Part shown: in pieces, positions 40,178-51,049 of the stretch | Layout: every line of letters begins with the position of its first letter | How positions within the stretch are numbered: position 1 is the stretch's first letter | Assembly: GCF_900474295.1 (NCBI RefSeq) | Contig: NZ_UCOB01000030.1 | Location: 1-64,000 of the forward strand | DNA: 64,000 nucleotides | Reading direction: 5' to 3' | From: Synechococcus sp. UW140 | GTDB taxonomy: Bacteria; Cyanobacteriota; Cyanobacteriia; PCC-6307; Cyanobiaceae | The notes under the pieces: generated by a model | Database searches by the model: none | Seen by the model: the letters and a program-made list of their open reading frames with translations, nothing else | Told to the model about the DNA's origin: nothing | Position numbers and translations under genes: made by a program

Positions 40178-42157
40178 CTATCGAGAGTTTGCGCTTGGGG
40201 CGAGTTGCGGATCGGTTGATTGGTTGCGTCGTTGCTGCAGCTCCAGCCATACGAGCAGGGCAGTGAGGTCGGCCTGACTCACCCCAGGGATTTGACTGGC
40301 CTGGCCGAGGGTGAGGGGGCGGACGGCCGCAAGCTTTTCCCGGGCTTCCCGGGAGAGAGTGCCGATGGCGGCGTAATCGATCGCGTCTGGCAATTTGCGT
40401 TGGCGTTGGCGTTTCACCTGATCGATCTGCTGCTGCTGGCGTTGGAGATAACCGCTGTATTTGATGTCGATCTCGGCCCCTTCCCGCACCGGCAAGGGCA
40501 GAGCAAGGTCGGCCAGGCCATGACGTACCAGATCAGCGGCATGCATCCCCGGTCGGCGCAGGAGATCCGCCAAGGTGATGGATCCTTTGATTGGGGCGCC
40601 GGTTTCCGCCTCTACCGCAGGGGCGACCGGATCGCTCACCTTGAGGCGTTGGGTCTCTAGACGTTGCTTTTCAGCCTCCATCGCCTTGAGCTTCTCTTCA
40701 AACAGTTGCCAGCGGCGGTCGTCGATCAGCCCCAGTTCTCGACCCAGGGGCGTAAGGCGCCGATCGGCGTTATCGCCTCGAAGCACCAGCCGGTACTCAC
40801 TGCGGCTGGTCAGCACCCGGTAGGGCTCGCGTAGATCTTTGCTCACCAGGTCGTCAATCATCGTGCCGATGTAACTGCCTTCGCGGGGGAAGTGCACCGC
40901 CTCCTGGCCACGGATACGGCGGGCGGCATTCAGTCCTGCCACCAGGCCCTGGGCGGCAGCTTCCTCATAACCGGTGGTGCCGTTGAGCTGGCCGGCGCTG
41001 AATAACCCCCCCACCCGTTTGGTCTCCAGCGACGGCAGCAGCTGGGTGGCGGGCAGGTAGTCGTAATCCACCGAGTAGGCAGGGCGCAGCATCACGCACT
41101 GCTCAAGCCCGGGCAGGCTGCGCAGCAGCTGCAGCTGGATCGGTTCAGGCAGGCCGGTGGAGAAGCCCTGCACATAGATCTCGGGGGTGTCGCGTCCTTC
41201 CGGTTCCAGAAAGATCTGGTGGCTGTCTTTGTCGGCGAAGCGCACGATCTTGTCTTCGATCGAGGGGCAGTACCGGGGTCCTTTGCTGTTGATCACGCCG
41301 CCGTAGATCGCCGTGAGATGAAGGTTGTCTCTGATCAGTTGGTGGGTGGTCGCCGTGGTGCGGGTGAGATGACAGCTCATCTGCTCACCGCTGGCCCAGG
41401 CAGCGGGATCAAAGGAGAAAAAGCGGTCGGCAGCGTCACTGGGTTGCTCTTCCAGTTGATCGAGAGCGATGCTGCGCCGATCCACACGGGCAGGGGTGCC
41501 GGTCTTGAGTCGGTCGGTGTGAAAGCCAAGCTGCTGCAGAGCTTCAGTGAGGCCTTCGGCAGCCTGTTCCCCGGCCCGGCCGGCAGCCATGGACTGATGG
41601 CCGACCCAGATGCGGCCACCCAAAAAGGTGCCAGCCGTGAGCACGACGGCCTTGGCGTTGTAAACGCTGCCGAAATAGGTGCAAACCCCTGTGATCTGGG
41701 CGACTGGCCCCTGGCTGGGATCCCAGCTTTCACCGCCACCGGTGGGGTCGCCCTCAATGTTCAGACCGGTGATCATCGCCTCGCGCAGGGCCAGGTTGGG
41801 GGTGTGTTGCAGCAGCTGCAGCATCTGGCGTGAGTACTGCCGCTTGTCGGTTTGAGCGCGCAGGGCCCACACGGCAGGGCCGCGGCTGGCGTTGAGGATT
41901 CGCTTCTGGATGGCTGTGGCATCGGCGAGGCGGCCGATCACCCCTCCGAGGGCATCCACTTCATGCACCAGCTGGCTTTTGGCCGGTCCGCCCACGGCTG
42001 GATTGCAGGGTTGCCAGGCGATGCGGTCGAGATTGAGGGTGAACAGTGCCGTGTTCAGGCCCAGCCGTGCTGCAGTGAGCGCCGCTTCACAGCCAGCATG
42101 CCCACCTCCCACGACGATCACGTCGAAGACTTCAGTGGCGGCTGGACTGTGGGTCAT
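40178..42157 (-). CDS. mnmG: tRNA uridine-34 carboxymethylaminomethyl enzyme MnmG
   Basis: A 659-residue flavoprotein (GidA). N-terminal FAD motif [21 protein letters not shown], catalytic-region KCKL-type cysteines and the [22 protein letters not shown] block are all typical; the C-terminal helical domain with the MnmE-binding part is present. With MnmE it makes the modified base at the wobble position of several tRNAs. Starts 150 bp after the end of the giant gene on the same strand. Confidence 0.96.
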   Translation of the reverse strand: MTHSPAATEVFDVIVVGGGHAGCEAALTAARLGLNTALFTLNLDRIAWQPCNPAVGGPAKSQLVHEVDALGGVIGRLADATAIQKRILNASRGPAVWALRAQTDKRQYSRQMLQLLQHTPNLALREAMITGLNIEGDPTGGGESWDPSQGPVAQITGVCTYFGSVYNAKAVVLTAGTFLGGRIWVGHQSMAAGRAGEQAAEGLTEALQQLGFHTDRLKTGTPARVDRRSIALDQLEEQPSDAADRFFSFDPAAWASGEQMSCHLTRTTATTHQLIRDNLHLTAIYGGVINSKGPRYCPSIEDKIVRFADKDSHQIFLEPEGRDTPEIYVQGFSTGLPEPIQLQLLRSLPGLEQCVMLRPAYSVDYDYLPATQLLPSLETKRVGGLFSAGQLNGTTGYEEAAAQGLVAGLNAARRIRGQEAVHFPREGSYIGTMIDDLVSKDLREPYRVLTSRSEYRLVLRGDNADRRLTPLGRELGLIDDRRWQLFEEKLKAMEAEKQRLETQRLKVSDPVAPAVEAETGAPIKGSITLADLLRRPGMHAADLVRHGLADLALPLPVREGAEIDIKYSGYLQRQQQQIDQVKRQRQRKLPDAIDYAAIGTLSREAREKLAAVRPLTLGQASQIPGVSQADLTALLVWLELQQRRNQSTDPQLAPSANSR

Positions 42158-42307
42158 GTCCCCATTATCGGAAGTGGGCCGCCGCTGCAGTGTTGTTCTG
42201 ACTGCTCTGAGAGCCGAGTGCTTGGGAACTGGTTGCTGGCTTGGCGGCTGCGATGCGGTTTTCGTTCAGACGTGGTGAGGGGCAGGCACCGTTGCCTTGA
42301 ACAGCCG

Positions 42308-45300
42308 TCACCAGATCACACCGATGCCGTCCTGTTCAGTTGATGCAAGGGTGGCTGAGGCTGGCGTGAGCGATGGGAGGCGTGTGGTGTCTGGCAACGT
42401 GTGGCTGCTGTTGTGTTGGCTGGTGAGCTCAATCGCTTCATACGTGTTGCTTGCTTCTCCGAGGTGCTGATTCGAACTGATGCTTGGCTTGGCTGGGTGT
42501 TGGACCTTTTCTTCAGTTTGTGATCTTGTCCTGCCGGTTTCTGTCTGGATTCTTCTTGCCTGATTGATGCTGTGCATGGCCATATTGGTGAGAAGAATCA
42601 AGGGTGATAGTGTGGTTTTTATGAGCAGGAAGATAGGCGAATTTTCTTCTCTGACCGTTTCAAGTTCTAGATCAAGGCTTTGCTCGCTGTCTAAGGCTTG
42701 TTGGGTTTGATTCTCAGAAGTTGCACAGCCTTCAATTTGACAAGCTTTGGGGTTTGGCAGCGTCAGGATCAGGCTTTCTGTCTGAGCCTTATTCAGGCTG
42801 TCTCCTGTTTTTAACGTTGTATCTAGTTGAATTGTAGTGTTGGCTTCTTCTGGGTTAAGGTCATTCATGTCGATCCAGACAGACTGGGCTTTGTTCCAGT
42901 TTTGAGGTGTGAATGCAAGCGTATTTGTTGATAAGTTGATCGACGAATGATTGACTCCTAGCTGCACTATTGTTGCTTGTTTAGGTTGCTCTAATAGGGT
43001 CACGAACATGGGGATCTGCCCTTCTTTGCTTGCAGGAATATCCTGTTGCCAAGTGGGGTTGCTGAAGTTAGGCATCATCAATCGGATGCCGTTGCTTTGT
43101 TCGATTGAATTGAAGTGGCCTGTGGCGAACCGTTGTGTGATGCCGCCCTCCCCACTCGCGAAAGCCTTCAAAAAGGCATTATCCCCTTGATTTGTGCTCT
43201 TGATCGGAAGTGTGTTGATCGTGCCGATTTCATTGGAGGCTCCTTGGAATGCATCCGCCCTGTCCCAAAAGTTTGAAAATGCAACTGACCCAGTGCTCTG
43301 CTCACTAGAGAAAGGGCCAATTAAGGCATCAAATCCATCGATGATGCTTTCGTTGCTATTGACCAATGACGTCTTGCTGCTCGATACGTTGCGATCGAAT
43401 GAGCTGCTGTCAGTCAAGCTGCTGCTTGCTTTGCTGGTATCAGACGAATTGCTATCAGAAGAACTGCTATCAGAGTCGTCATCTGATGAGGGCCCTCCAT
43501 CAGCAGAACCTGTGAGCTCAATATCAAAAGTTTGTGTTGATGTGAGGCTCCCGTCGCTGACAAAGAGTGAAAATGTTTCAGTGGCCGATTGGCCCGCTGT
43601 AAGGTTGTTTACTGCTGTACTGTTCGGAGTGTAAGTGTATTCACCTGTGGTGGCGTTGACTTCAAGTTGGCCATAGGTCCCGTTGATCAAATTTGTCGAA
43701 AAGCTATTGGCAATATTTCGGTTTGTTGTGACTGTGCTAACTGAGTTGATTCCATAGGTCAGTACTGCCGATTCATCAGGGTCAGACGCGGTGAGTTGCC
43801 CGGAAAGGTTGTTGCTTGTTATTGCACTGGAATACTCAAGATCAAGTATTATGCCTGTTTCAATCGTGTCAAGAGAGGGTGCGTCATTCACACCAGTGAT
43901 TTGAATGACAATCTCTGCACTGTCATCATGTGTGAGATCGGTGAGGGTGTATGTGAAGCTGTCAGTTTCTTTGTCGCCTTCATCTAGTGCATCGGCGAGT
44001 ATGGCTGAGTAACGGTAGGAGCCATCTGGGTTCACAAGTAATGTTCCAAAGTTGCCTTCTAGCTCTGTGCTAAGGCTATTGAGATGGAAGTCGTTTCTAT
44101 TGATTTCAGCCCCAATATGTACGCTTTTGATGTAAAGTTGATCTCCATCAATGTCGGTGTCATTTTTCAGGATGCCGGCGAAGTCGGCGAATAGCTTGGA
44201 GCTGTCTTCGTCAACATTGGCTGCATCATCTAATGCCGTTGGCGCATCATTAGTGCCCGTAATTGTGATCGTAATTTCGCCGGTATCGATGCCTTCATCT
44301 TCGCTTTGTCCATCGGTAATTGTGTAAGTGAATGTTTCTGTGGCTATTTCTCCGTCTAATAATTTATAGGCTGCTGTTTCTTGGGCGGTGTAGCTGTAGG
44401 ATCCATCCGCTTCAATCGTCATCTGGCCATAGGATCCGGTCAGCGTGGAGCCTGGTGCAAACCCCGTGTTCGACTCTTGCTCGCTGCCTTGGCGAAAAGA
44501 GGTGATTGTTAGAGTTTGTCCATCATCTGGGTCAGTATCATTAATGAGAAGGTTATCGTTATCTTCCGTTGATGTTGAAACTGTGTCGTCGGCATCAACA
44601 CTGGCTGTTTCATTGCTGGCTGTCGGTGCATCATTGGTTCCGCCAACAATTAGGCTAGTGCTGACTACAGTTGAATTGTCGTCGCCGTCGTTCACAACCC
44701 ATTCAATCGTGCGTGGGCCTGTCGTAGGATTATCGTTGTTCGTGTTAGTGTATTTGACTGATTCAAGAGCAGTGATGTAGTTCGACGTTGTTGTTGATCC
44801 TGTTAGCGATAGGATGCCTGTCGAGGAATCCCAAGACCCTGTGATATCAGCGGTATTGTCGAAAACTAATTCGTCTTCTGATTCCTCGTAAAATTCGGCA
44901 ATGGTCACTGTGGCACTCTCAATATTGATGTCGTCAACATCGCGAATGTCGAGGCTGCCATCAATCACGCGAACGAGACCAACTCCCTCTTCGTAGCTTC
45001 TTGTTCGCGTGGCATCGACCATAAATGGCGCGTCATTGATGCCTGCAATGGTGATCGTGAGCTCGGTTGAATCGGTTAATTTTCCATCACTAACTCTGTA
45101 TGAAAAGATGTCGCTTTCTGTTTCTCCGCCGGCAAGTGCATCTGCTGTCGATTTGTTGGCGGTATAGCTGAATGATCCATCCGTTTGTAGTGTCAGTTGT
45201 CCAAAGTCGCCATCGAGCGCTGTGTTGAATTGACCGATGCGTGGTGAGGTTGTATTGAGTACACCTGCATGGAAATTATTGATCACCAAGCTGTCCCCGT

Positions 45301-48300
45301 CTTCATCAGTGTCGTTGCTGATTATCAGTCCGGAAGCTGCCGTGATGTTGAGTGTCTCATTTTCATTGACGGACTCACTATCTGCTTCGGCTACGGGTGC
45401 ATTATTGACATCGATCACATGAATACTGATCTCTGCTGTTGTCGCCAGGGTCCCATCCGTTGCAGATATTTCTAAGGTATGTAAGTCGCTCTTGTCGTGG
45501 TCGAGAGATTTGCCCGCTGCTAGTAATATTTTTCCCGTATTGGATTCAATCTCAAAGAGGTCTTGGTCATTGCCATCTGTGATTGAGTAGGTGATTGAAT
45601 CACCATCTTGATCTGTATCATTGCCGGAATTATTGTCATCCAGATCAAGTAGCTCGCTGCCGCTGCTTATATTCTCTAGAACATCTTCACTTTGATCGGA
45701 AATTGAAGGTGGATTGTCATTGTCAGTGTTTGTGACCGTGGTTGTCGCTGTTTCAGTGCCTGCATAGCCACCTGTGTTGGAAGCGGTGGCGGTGAGTGTG
45801 GTGGTGATGTCACCATCCTGAAGACTGTCATTAACTCCAGTGATGCTGACGGTTTGAGCTGTATTCCAGTTGTCTGCGGTGAATGTCAGCGATGAAGGGC
45901 TGAGGGAATGCTCAGTGCTATCAGCACCGCTGAGGCTGACAGTGACATTGGCCGTGGGTTGAACATCAAGAACAACGGTGAACGTGGAGGAGTCACCCGC
46001 TTCTGTGGTGAGCAGATTGCCGGAGCCGTCCGTGGTACCGGTCTGGGTAATGGTGATCCCGGCGGTGTCGTCATCGGTTGTGATGACTGTGGTGCTGGCC
46101 TCTTCGCTGCCATCGAATCCACCTGTTGCGGAGGCAGAAGCGGTGAGTGTGGTGGTGATGTCTCCATCAATGGTGGTGTCATCGACTCCGGTGACGGTGA
46201 CGGTTTGAGGTGTATCCCAGTTGCTGGTGCTGAACGTCAGCGATGAGTCGCTGAGTGAGTATTCCGTGTCGTCATCGCCTGTGATGGAGACGGTGACATT
46301 GGCTGTTGGTTTGGCATCGAGAACAACGGTGAAAGTCGAGGAATCACCGTCTTCTGTGGTGAGCAGATTGCCTGAGCTATCAGTGATGCCGGTCTGGGTA
46401 ATGGTGATTCCGGCAGTTTCGTTGTCGGTTGTGATGACAGCAGTGCTGGCCTCTTCGTTGCCGTCGTATCCACCGGTGTTGGAGGCAGTGGCGGTGAGTG
46501 TGGTGGTGATGTCTCCATCCAGGGTGGTGTCATCAACTCCAGTGACGGTGATGGTTTGAGGCGTATCCCAGTTGTCTGCGGTGAATGTCAGCGATGGGGT
46601 GCTGAGTGAATATTCGCTGCTGTCAGTGCCCGTCAGGGAGACGCTGACATCCGCCGTTGGTTCGGAATTAAGTTCAACGGTGAAGGTCGAGGAGTCACCG
46701 TCTTCTGTGGTGAGCAGGTTGCCTGAGCCGTCGGTGCTGCCGGTTTGGGTAATGGTGATCCCGGTGTTGTCATCGTCGGTTGTGATGACAGTGGTGCTGG
46801 CCTCTTCGCTGCCGTCGTATCCACCGGTGTTGGAGGCAGTGGCGGTGAGTGTGGTGATGCTGTCGCCATCCACAACGTCGTCATCAACTCCGGTGACGGT
46901 GATGGTTTGAGGCGTATCCCAGTTGTCTGCGGTGAATGTCAGCGATGGGGTGCTGAGTGAATATTCGCTGCTGTCAGTGCCCGTCAGGGAGACGCTGACA
47001 TCCGCCGTTGGTTCGGAATTAAGTTCAACGGTGAAGGTCGAGGAGTCACCGTCTTCTGTGGTGAGCAGGTTGCCTGAGCCGTCGGTGCTGCCGGTTTGGG
47101 TAATGGTGATCCCGGCGCTGTCGTCGTCAGTTGTGATGACAGTGGTGCTGGCCTCTTCGCTGCCGTCGAATCCACCTGTGTTGGATGCAGTGGCGGTGAG
47201 TGTGGTGATGATGTCGCCATCATCAACATCGTCATTAACCCCAGTGACGGTGACGGTTTGAGGCGTCTCCCAGTTGTCTGCGGTGAACGTCAGCGATGTG
47301 TGGCTGAGCGTATGCTCGCTGCCGTCATCGCCGCTGATCGAGACGGTGACATTTTCTGAAGGTTGGATCTCAAGAACAACGCTGAAGGTTGAGGAGTCAC
47401 CGGCTTCTGTGGTGAGCAGATTGCCGGAGCCATCAGTACTGCCGGTTTGAACAATGACGATGCCGGAACTGTCATCGTCGGTTGTAATGACGGTGGTGGT
47501 GGCTGTTTCGCCTACGTATCCACCTGTGTTGGATGCAGTTGCGGTGAGTGTGGTAATGATGTCGCCATCGTCGAGATCATCATCAATTCCGGTAACGGTG
47601 ACGGTTTGATATGTATCCCAGTTATCTGCAGTGAACGTCAGCTCTGAGTGACTGAGCCAATGCTCGCTGTCGTCATCTCCGGAGAGGGTGACCGTGACAT
47701 TGGCCGTGGGTTGAGCATCAAGTTCAACAGTGAATATGGATGAGCCCCCTCCTTCTGAGGTGAGCAGATTGCCGGAGTCATCTTTACTGCCGTTCCCCCC
47801 AATGGTGATCCCAGCAGTTTCGTTGTCGGTTGTAATGACGGTGGTGCTGGCCTCTTCGCTGCCGTCATACCCACCTGTGTCTGATGCAGTGGCGGTGAGT
47901 GTGGTGATGCTGTCACCATCGACAACGTCGTCATCAACTCCGGTGACGGTGATGGTTTGAGGCGTATCCCAGTTGTCTGCGGTGAACGTCAGCGATGAGT
48001 GGCTGAGCGTATGCTCGCTGTCGTCATCGCCGCTGAGGGAGACGGTGACATTGGCTGTTGGTTTGGCATCGAGAACAACGGTGAAGGTGGAGGAGTCACC
48101 GTCTTCTGCGGTGAGCAGATTGCCTGAGCCGTCGGTGCTGCCGGTCTGGGTAATGGTGATCCCGGCGCTGTCGTCGTCGGTTGTGATGACAGTGGTGCTG
48201 GCCTCTTCGCTGCCGTCGTATCCACCGGTGTTGGAGGCAGTGGCGGTGAGTGTGGTGGTGATGTCGCCATCATCAACATCGTCATCAACTCCGGTGACGG

Positions 48301-50956
48301 TGATGGTTTGAGGTGTATCCCAGTTGTCTGCGGTAAACGTCAGCGATGAGTGGCTGAGCGTATGCTCGCTGTCGTCATCGCCGCTGAGGGAGACGGTGAC
48401 ATTGGCTGTTGGTTTGGCATCAAGAACAACAGTGAAGGTGGAGGAGCCACTGTCTTCTGTGGTGAGCAAGTTGCCGGAGCCATCCGTGATGCCGGTCTGG
48501 GTAATGGTGATACCAGCCGTCTCGTTGTCGGTTGTAATGACAGTGGTAGTGGCCTCTTCGTTGCCGTCGTATCCACCGGTGTTGGAAGCGGTGGCTGTAA
48601 GTGTGGTGGTGATGTCTCCATCCAGGGTTGTGTCATCGATTCCAGTGACGGTGATGGTTTGAGCTGTATCCCAGTTGTCTGCGGTGAATGTCAGCGATGA
48701 GTGGCTGAGTAAGTGCTCGCTGCTATCAGTGCCAGTCAGGGAGACGCTGACATCCGCCGTTGGTTCGGAATCAAGTTCAACGGTGAAGGTTGAGGAGTCT
48801 CCGTCTTCTGTGGTGAGCAGATTGCCGGAGCCGTCGGTGCTGCCGGTTTGGGTAATGGTGATCCCAGCGGTGTCATCGTCGGTTGTGATGACCGTGGTAG
48901 TGGCTGTTTCAGTGCCGGCATAACCACCTGCATTGGAAGCGGTGGCGGTGAGTGTTGTGGTGATATCTCCATCCACCAGGCTGTCGTCAGCGCCAGTAAC
49001 GGTGACGGTCTGAGCTGTATCCCAGTTGTCTGCGGTGAATGTCAGCGATGAGGCGCTGAGTGCATGCTCGCTGTCATCATCGCCGGTGAGGGCGACGGTA
49101 ACATTGGCTGTGGGCTGGGCATCAAGAACAACGGTGAATGTGGATGTATTGCCAGTTTCTGTGGTGAGGAGATTGCCGGAGCCGTCGGTGGTGCCGGTCT
49201 GGGTAATGGTGAGACCACTGGCTGCAAAAACTTTCGCGTATCCAGAATCTTTACCTGCACTGCCATCATGAAACTGTGACCCAATAGCAACACTTTGCCC
49301 GTCGCCACTGAGGCTTATTCCACTTCCACCAACTGCACCACTCGCGCGATCGCCTGCTGATTCTCCCTCAAGGTTTGAACCAACTTTTGACCAGGTGTTG
49401 CTGCTGCTCTGATAGTCATAGATTCTGATCCGACCAGCGTTGTCGCCAACTACACCATCGGCCCACTGAGCACCTATCGCTACCCGTTGTCCGTTTGCAG
49501 AGAGGCTGACGGATCCACCAAACTGTTGGCCAGCGGCATTGCCGTCAATATCTGCCCCCAGCCGCACTTTGCTAGACCCGCTAATGTCATAGACACGAAC
49601 ATGGCCTTTACTTTTGCTATGCTTAGGTGCTCCAATTGCAATGATATTTCCGTCGTCTGATAGAGAGATTGAGCTTCCGGCTTTATCTCCCTTTACAGCC
49701 CCAACGATGGTGAATTTAAGCGACCAGTTGCTGCCAGTTTTGTCGTAAACCCTGATGCGACCCATGTCGTTCTTACTGGAGTCGTATCCAGGCGATCCGA
49801 TTGCGATTCGGGTTCCATCTTGTGATATTGCGACAGATGAGCCGCAATACTCTTTTCGCTGAGTGCCTTTAATGTTGTTGCCGATTCGCGCCCAACTTGT
49901 CCCATTCCATGTATAGATGCCTGCGTAACCTCTTCCAGAGTTGTGTTTTATTGCCCCAACAATGACTGTACTTCCGTCGCCCGATAGTGCTAATTGTGCT
50001 CCTAGGCGCACGCCGGTTACGCCAGGAATTGGATCGCCTAGCCTGACCCAGCTGCCTCCAGTTAGCTCGTAAATCGAGGCTGTGCCGGAGAGGTTGCCTC
50101 CGTCGTCATCTCTAGGCGCACCAATGGCAAGTCTTGTTCCGTCGTCTGAGAGGCTTACCTCGGCACCAAAAAAATCTTGCTTCCTGCCCCCATCGATGAT
50201 TTCAATTTCTTCCCACTCATTGTTATTGTCTAACGTATAAGTTGCAACACTTCCTTGGTTTTTGCTCCGAGTGCGATCTCCCCAGCTTCCAACAGCTAGA
50301 ACGCTTCCGTCGGCTGAGAGGCTAACTGAATCACCGCATCTGGCACCGCTGATTCTGCCTTCGATTTCGTCGTCAATTTGAATCCATGCCAAATCACCTT
50401 GCCAGGTATGGAGTTGACTATTTTCAATTAGTTCAGAAAGCTGGCGAGTGCCTCCATCTTGATTGGTCGTCTTAATTGCTTCTTTGTTGATGCTGTTTTG
50501 GCTTGCGAAGACCTCGGCTCCTGTGACCTCTTTGAATAGGTCAATGAAGTCTTGATTGCGGCCGATCTGGCAGCACCACAGCACTACGGTGCTGATCTGC
50601 CAATGGGCTAGTTCGCTGGCATGGCGCAACAAGGTGGCTTGATCGATCCACTGGTCAGCCAGCTGAATCCCTTGGCTGTTGGCATGTGCCAGGAGGTGGA
50701 GTTCTTTGGCTGGTGTGCCTTGTTGGCGTCGTTCTTCGAGCGCCTCAGTGATCGTGCGTAGAGGGTTGGCTGTCGCCTCAAGCTGAATCGTGACCGTTGC
50801 TGCTTCAGGCCGAAGTGCTGGAAGCGCAAGGCCAGGGGCGACAACAATGGTTGTCGGGTTGTGCGGTTGTTCGTGCTCGCACTGAGCTTTCGCCGCTGAG
50901 GGCATGACCTCAGCGGCTCTGTTGGATGGAGTTGCTTTGGTGCGGTATTCAGGCAA
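42308..50956 (-). CDS. giant 2882-residue surface-type protein (DUF4347, propeller, ten-fold beta repeats, VCBS)
   Basis: Domain order (approximate residues): DUF4347 (35-195; KELHLLAHANSQG); seven FG-GAP-like blades (about 195-580), each with a motif such as GDSVSLSADGSVLAVGS; ten tandem Calx-beta-like units of 117 residues (580-1745); a cadherin-like module; then three to four VCBS-type units with NDAP junctions (to about 2430); a Ser/Asp linker (2484-2524); a decayed copy of the 117-residue unit (about 2645-2732); and one hydrophobic segment (IFLLIKTTLSPLILLTNMAM, about 2775-2795) that may anchor it. No Sec signal and no RTX repeats. This is an adhesin-like, calcium-dependent surface protein. 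AraC-type gene 93 bp upstream on the same strand. Confidence 0.88.
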   Translation of the reverse strand: MPEYRTKATPSNRAAEVMPSAAKAQCEHEQPHNPTTIVVAPGLALPALRPEAATVTIQLEATANPLRTITEALEERRQQGTPAKELHLLAHANSQGIQLADQWIDQATLLRHASELAHWQISTVVLWCCQIGRNQDFIDLFKEVTGAEVFASQNSINKEAIKTTNQDGGTRQLSELIENSQLHTWQGDLAWIQIDDEIEGRISGARCGDSVSLSADGSVLAVGSWGDRTRSKNQGSVATYTLDNNNEWEEIEIIDGGRKQDFFGAEVSLSDDGTRLAIGAPRDDDGGNLSGTASIYELTGGSWVRLGDPIPGVTGVRLGAQLALSGDGSTVIVGAIKHNSGRGYAGIYTWNGTSWARIGNNIKGTQRKEYCGSSVAISQDGTRIAIGSPGYDSSKNDMGRIRVYDKTGSNWSLKFTIVGAVKGDKAGSSISLSDDGNIIAIGAPKHSKSKGHVRVYDISGSSKVRLGADIDGNAAGQQFGGSVSLSANGQRVAIGAQWADGVVGDNAGRIRIYDYQSSSNTWSKVGSNLEGESAGDRASGAVGGSGISLSGDGQSVAIGSQFHDGSAGKDSGYAKVFAASGLTITQTGTTDGSGNLLTTETGNTSTFTVVLDAQPTANVTVALTGDDDSEHALSASSLTFTADNWDTAQTVTVTGADDSLVDGDITTTLTATASNAGGYAGTETATTTVITTDDDTAGITITQTGSTDGSGNLLTTEDGDSSTFTVELDSEPTADVSVSLTGTDSSEHLLSHSSLTFTADNWDTAQTITVTGIDDTTLDGDITTTLTATASNTGGYDGNEEATTTVITTDNETAGITITQTGITDGSGNLLTTEDSGSSTFTVVLDAKPTANVTVSLSGDDDSEHTLSHSSLTFTADNWDTPQTITVTGVDDDVDDGDITTTLTATASNTGGYDGSEEASTTVITTDDDSAGITITQTGSTDGSGNLLTAEDGDSSTFTVVLDAKPTANVTVSLSGDDDSEHTLSHSSLTFTADNWDTPQTITVTGVDDDVVDGDSITTLTATASDTGGYDGSEEASTTVITTDNETAGITIGGNGSKDDSGNLLTSEGGGSSIFTVELDAQPTANVTVTLSGDDDSEHWLSHSELTFTADNWDTYQTVTVTGIDDDLDDGDIITTLTATASNTGGYVGETATTTVITTDDDSSGIVIVQTGSTDGSGNLLTTEAGDSSTFSVVLEIQPSENVTVSISGDDGSEHTLSHTSLTFTADNWETPQTVTVTGVNDDVDDGDIITTLTATASNTGGFDGSEEASTTVITTDDDSAGITITQTGSTDGSGNLLTTEDGDSSTFTVELNSEPTADVSVSLTGTDSSEYSLSTPSLTFTADNWDTPQTITVTGVDDDVVDGDSITTLTATASNTGGYDGSEEASTTVITTDDDNTGITITQTGSTDGSGNLLTTEDGDSSTFTVELNSEPTADVSVSLTGTDSSEYSLSTPSLTFTADNWDTPQTITVTGVDDTTLDGDITTTLTATASNTGGYDGNEEASTAVITTDNETAGITITQTGITDSSGNLLTTEDGDSSTFTVVLDAKPTANVTVSITGDDDTEYSLSDSSLTFSTSNWDTPQTVTVTGVDDTTIDGDITTTLTASASATGGFDGSEEASTTVITTDDDTAGITITQTGTTDGSGNLLTTEAGDSSTFTVVLDVQPTANVTVSLSGADSTEHSLSPSSLTFTADNWNTAQTVSITGVNDSLQDGDITTTLTATASNTGGYAGTETATTTVTNTDNDNPPSISDQSEDVLENISSGSELLDLDDNNSGNDTDQDGDSITYSITDGNDQDLFEIESNTGKILLAAGKSLDHDKSDLHTLEISATDGTLATTAEISIHVIDVNNAPVAEADSESVNENETLNITAASGLIISNDTDEDGDSLVINNFHAGVLNTTSPRIGQFNTALDGDFGQLTLQTDGSFSYTANKSTADALAGGETESDIFSYRVSDGKLTDSTELTITIAGINDAPFMVDATRTRSYEEGVGLVRVIDGSLDIRDVDDINIESATVTIAEFYEESEDELVFDNTADITGSWDSSTGILSLTGSTTTSNYITALESVKYTNTNNDNPTTGPRTIEWVVNDGDDNSTVVSTSLIVGGTNDAPTASNETASVDADDTVSTSTEDNDNLLINDTDPDDGQTLTITSFRQGSEQESNTGFAPGSTLTGSYGQMTIEADGSYSYTAQETAAYKLLDGEIATETFTYTITDGQSEDEGIDTGEITITITGTNDAPTALDDAANVDEDSSKLFADFAGILKNDTDIDGDQLYIKSVHIGAEINRNDFHLNSLSTELEGNFGTLLVNPDGSYRYSAILADALDEGDKETDSFTYTLTDLTHDDSAEIVIQITGVNDAPSLDTIETGIILDLEYSSAITSNNLSGQLTASDPDESAVLTYGINSVSTVTTNRNIANSFSTNLINGTYGQLEVNATTGEYTYTPNSTAVNNLTAGQSATETFSLFVSDGSLTSTQTFDIELTGSADGGPSSDDDSDSSSSDSNSSDTSKASSSLTDSSSFDRNVSSSKTSLVNSNESIIDGFDALIGPFSSEQSTGSVAFSNFWDRADAFQGASNEIGTINTLPIKSTNQGDNAFLKAFASGEGGITQRFATGHFNSIEQSNGIRLMMPNFSNPTWQQDIPASKEGQIPMFVTLLEQPKQATIVQLGVNHSSINLSTNTLAFTPQNWNKAQSVWIDMNDLNPEEANTTIQLDTTLKTGDSLNKAQTESLILTLPNPKACQIEGCATSENQTQQALDSEQSLDLELETVREENSPIFLLIKTTLSPLILLTNMAMHSINQARRIQTETGRTRSQTEEKVQHPAKPSISSNQHLGEASNTYEAIELTSQHNSSHTLPDTTRLPSLTPASATLASTEQDGIGVIW
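42755..43020 (-). repeat. decayed eleventh copy of the 117-residue unit near the C-terminus
   Basis: The segment PMFVTLLEQPKQATIVQLG, then SSINLSTNTLAFTPQNW and NKAQSVWIDMND line up with FTVVLDAKPTANVTV, LSHSSLTFTADNW and DTPQTITVTG of the main repeats, in the same order and spacing. It is far from the array (about 900 residues downstream) and much more diverged, so it is an old member of the same module family. Confidence 0.6.
45715..49216 (-). repeat. ten tandem 351-bp repeats in the giant gene
   Basis: Each unit encodes about 117 residues built around NLLTTEDGDSSTFTV, SLTFTADNWDTPQTITVTG and a Thr/Asp-rich end. The repeat period is 351 bp, seen as matching blocks at 46221, 46572 and 46923. 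The fifth unit is one codon shorter (116 residues) and has a changed first motif. Units seven and eight are nearly identical for about 80 residues, a sign of recent duplication or gene conversion. Confidence 0.93.
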
Positions 50957-51049
50957 CTCTCAGGAGAGTCTCAGATTTATTTTGAAGGCTTTGCGGCTGA
51001 TTGCACCGATGGGAGAGCCCAATCGTGCGCGATTTGGCTCTGAAGCGGC

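Noticed and set aside
45886-49308. Many 70-112 codon frames on both strands within the giant gene
   Set aside because: They repeat with the 351-bp period and are shadows of the tandem repeats.
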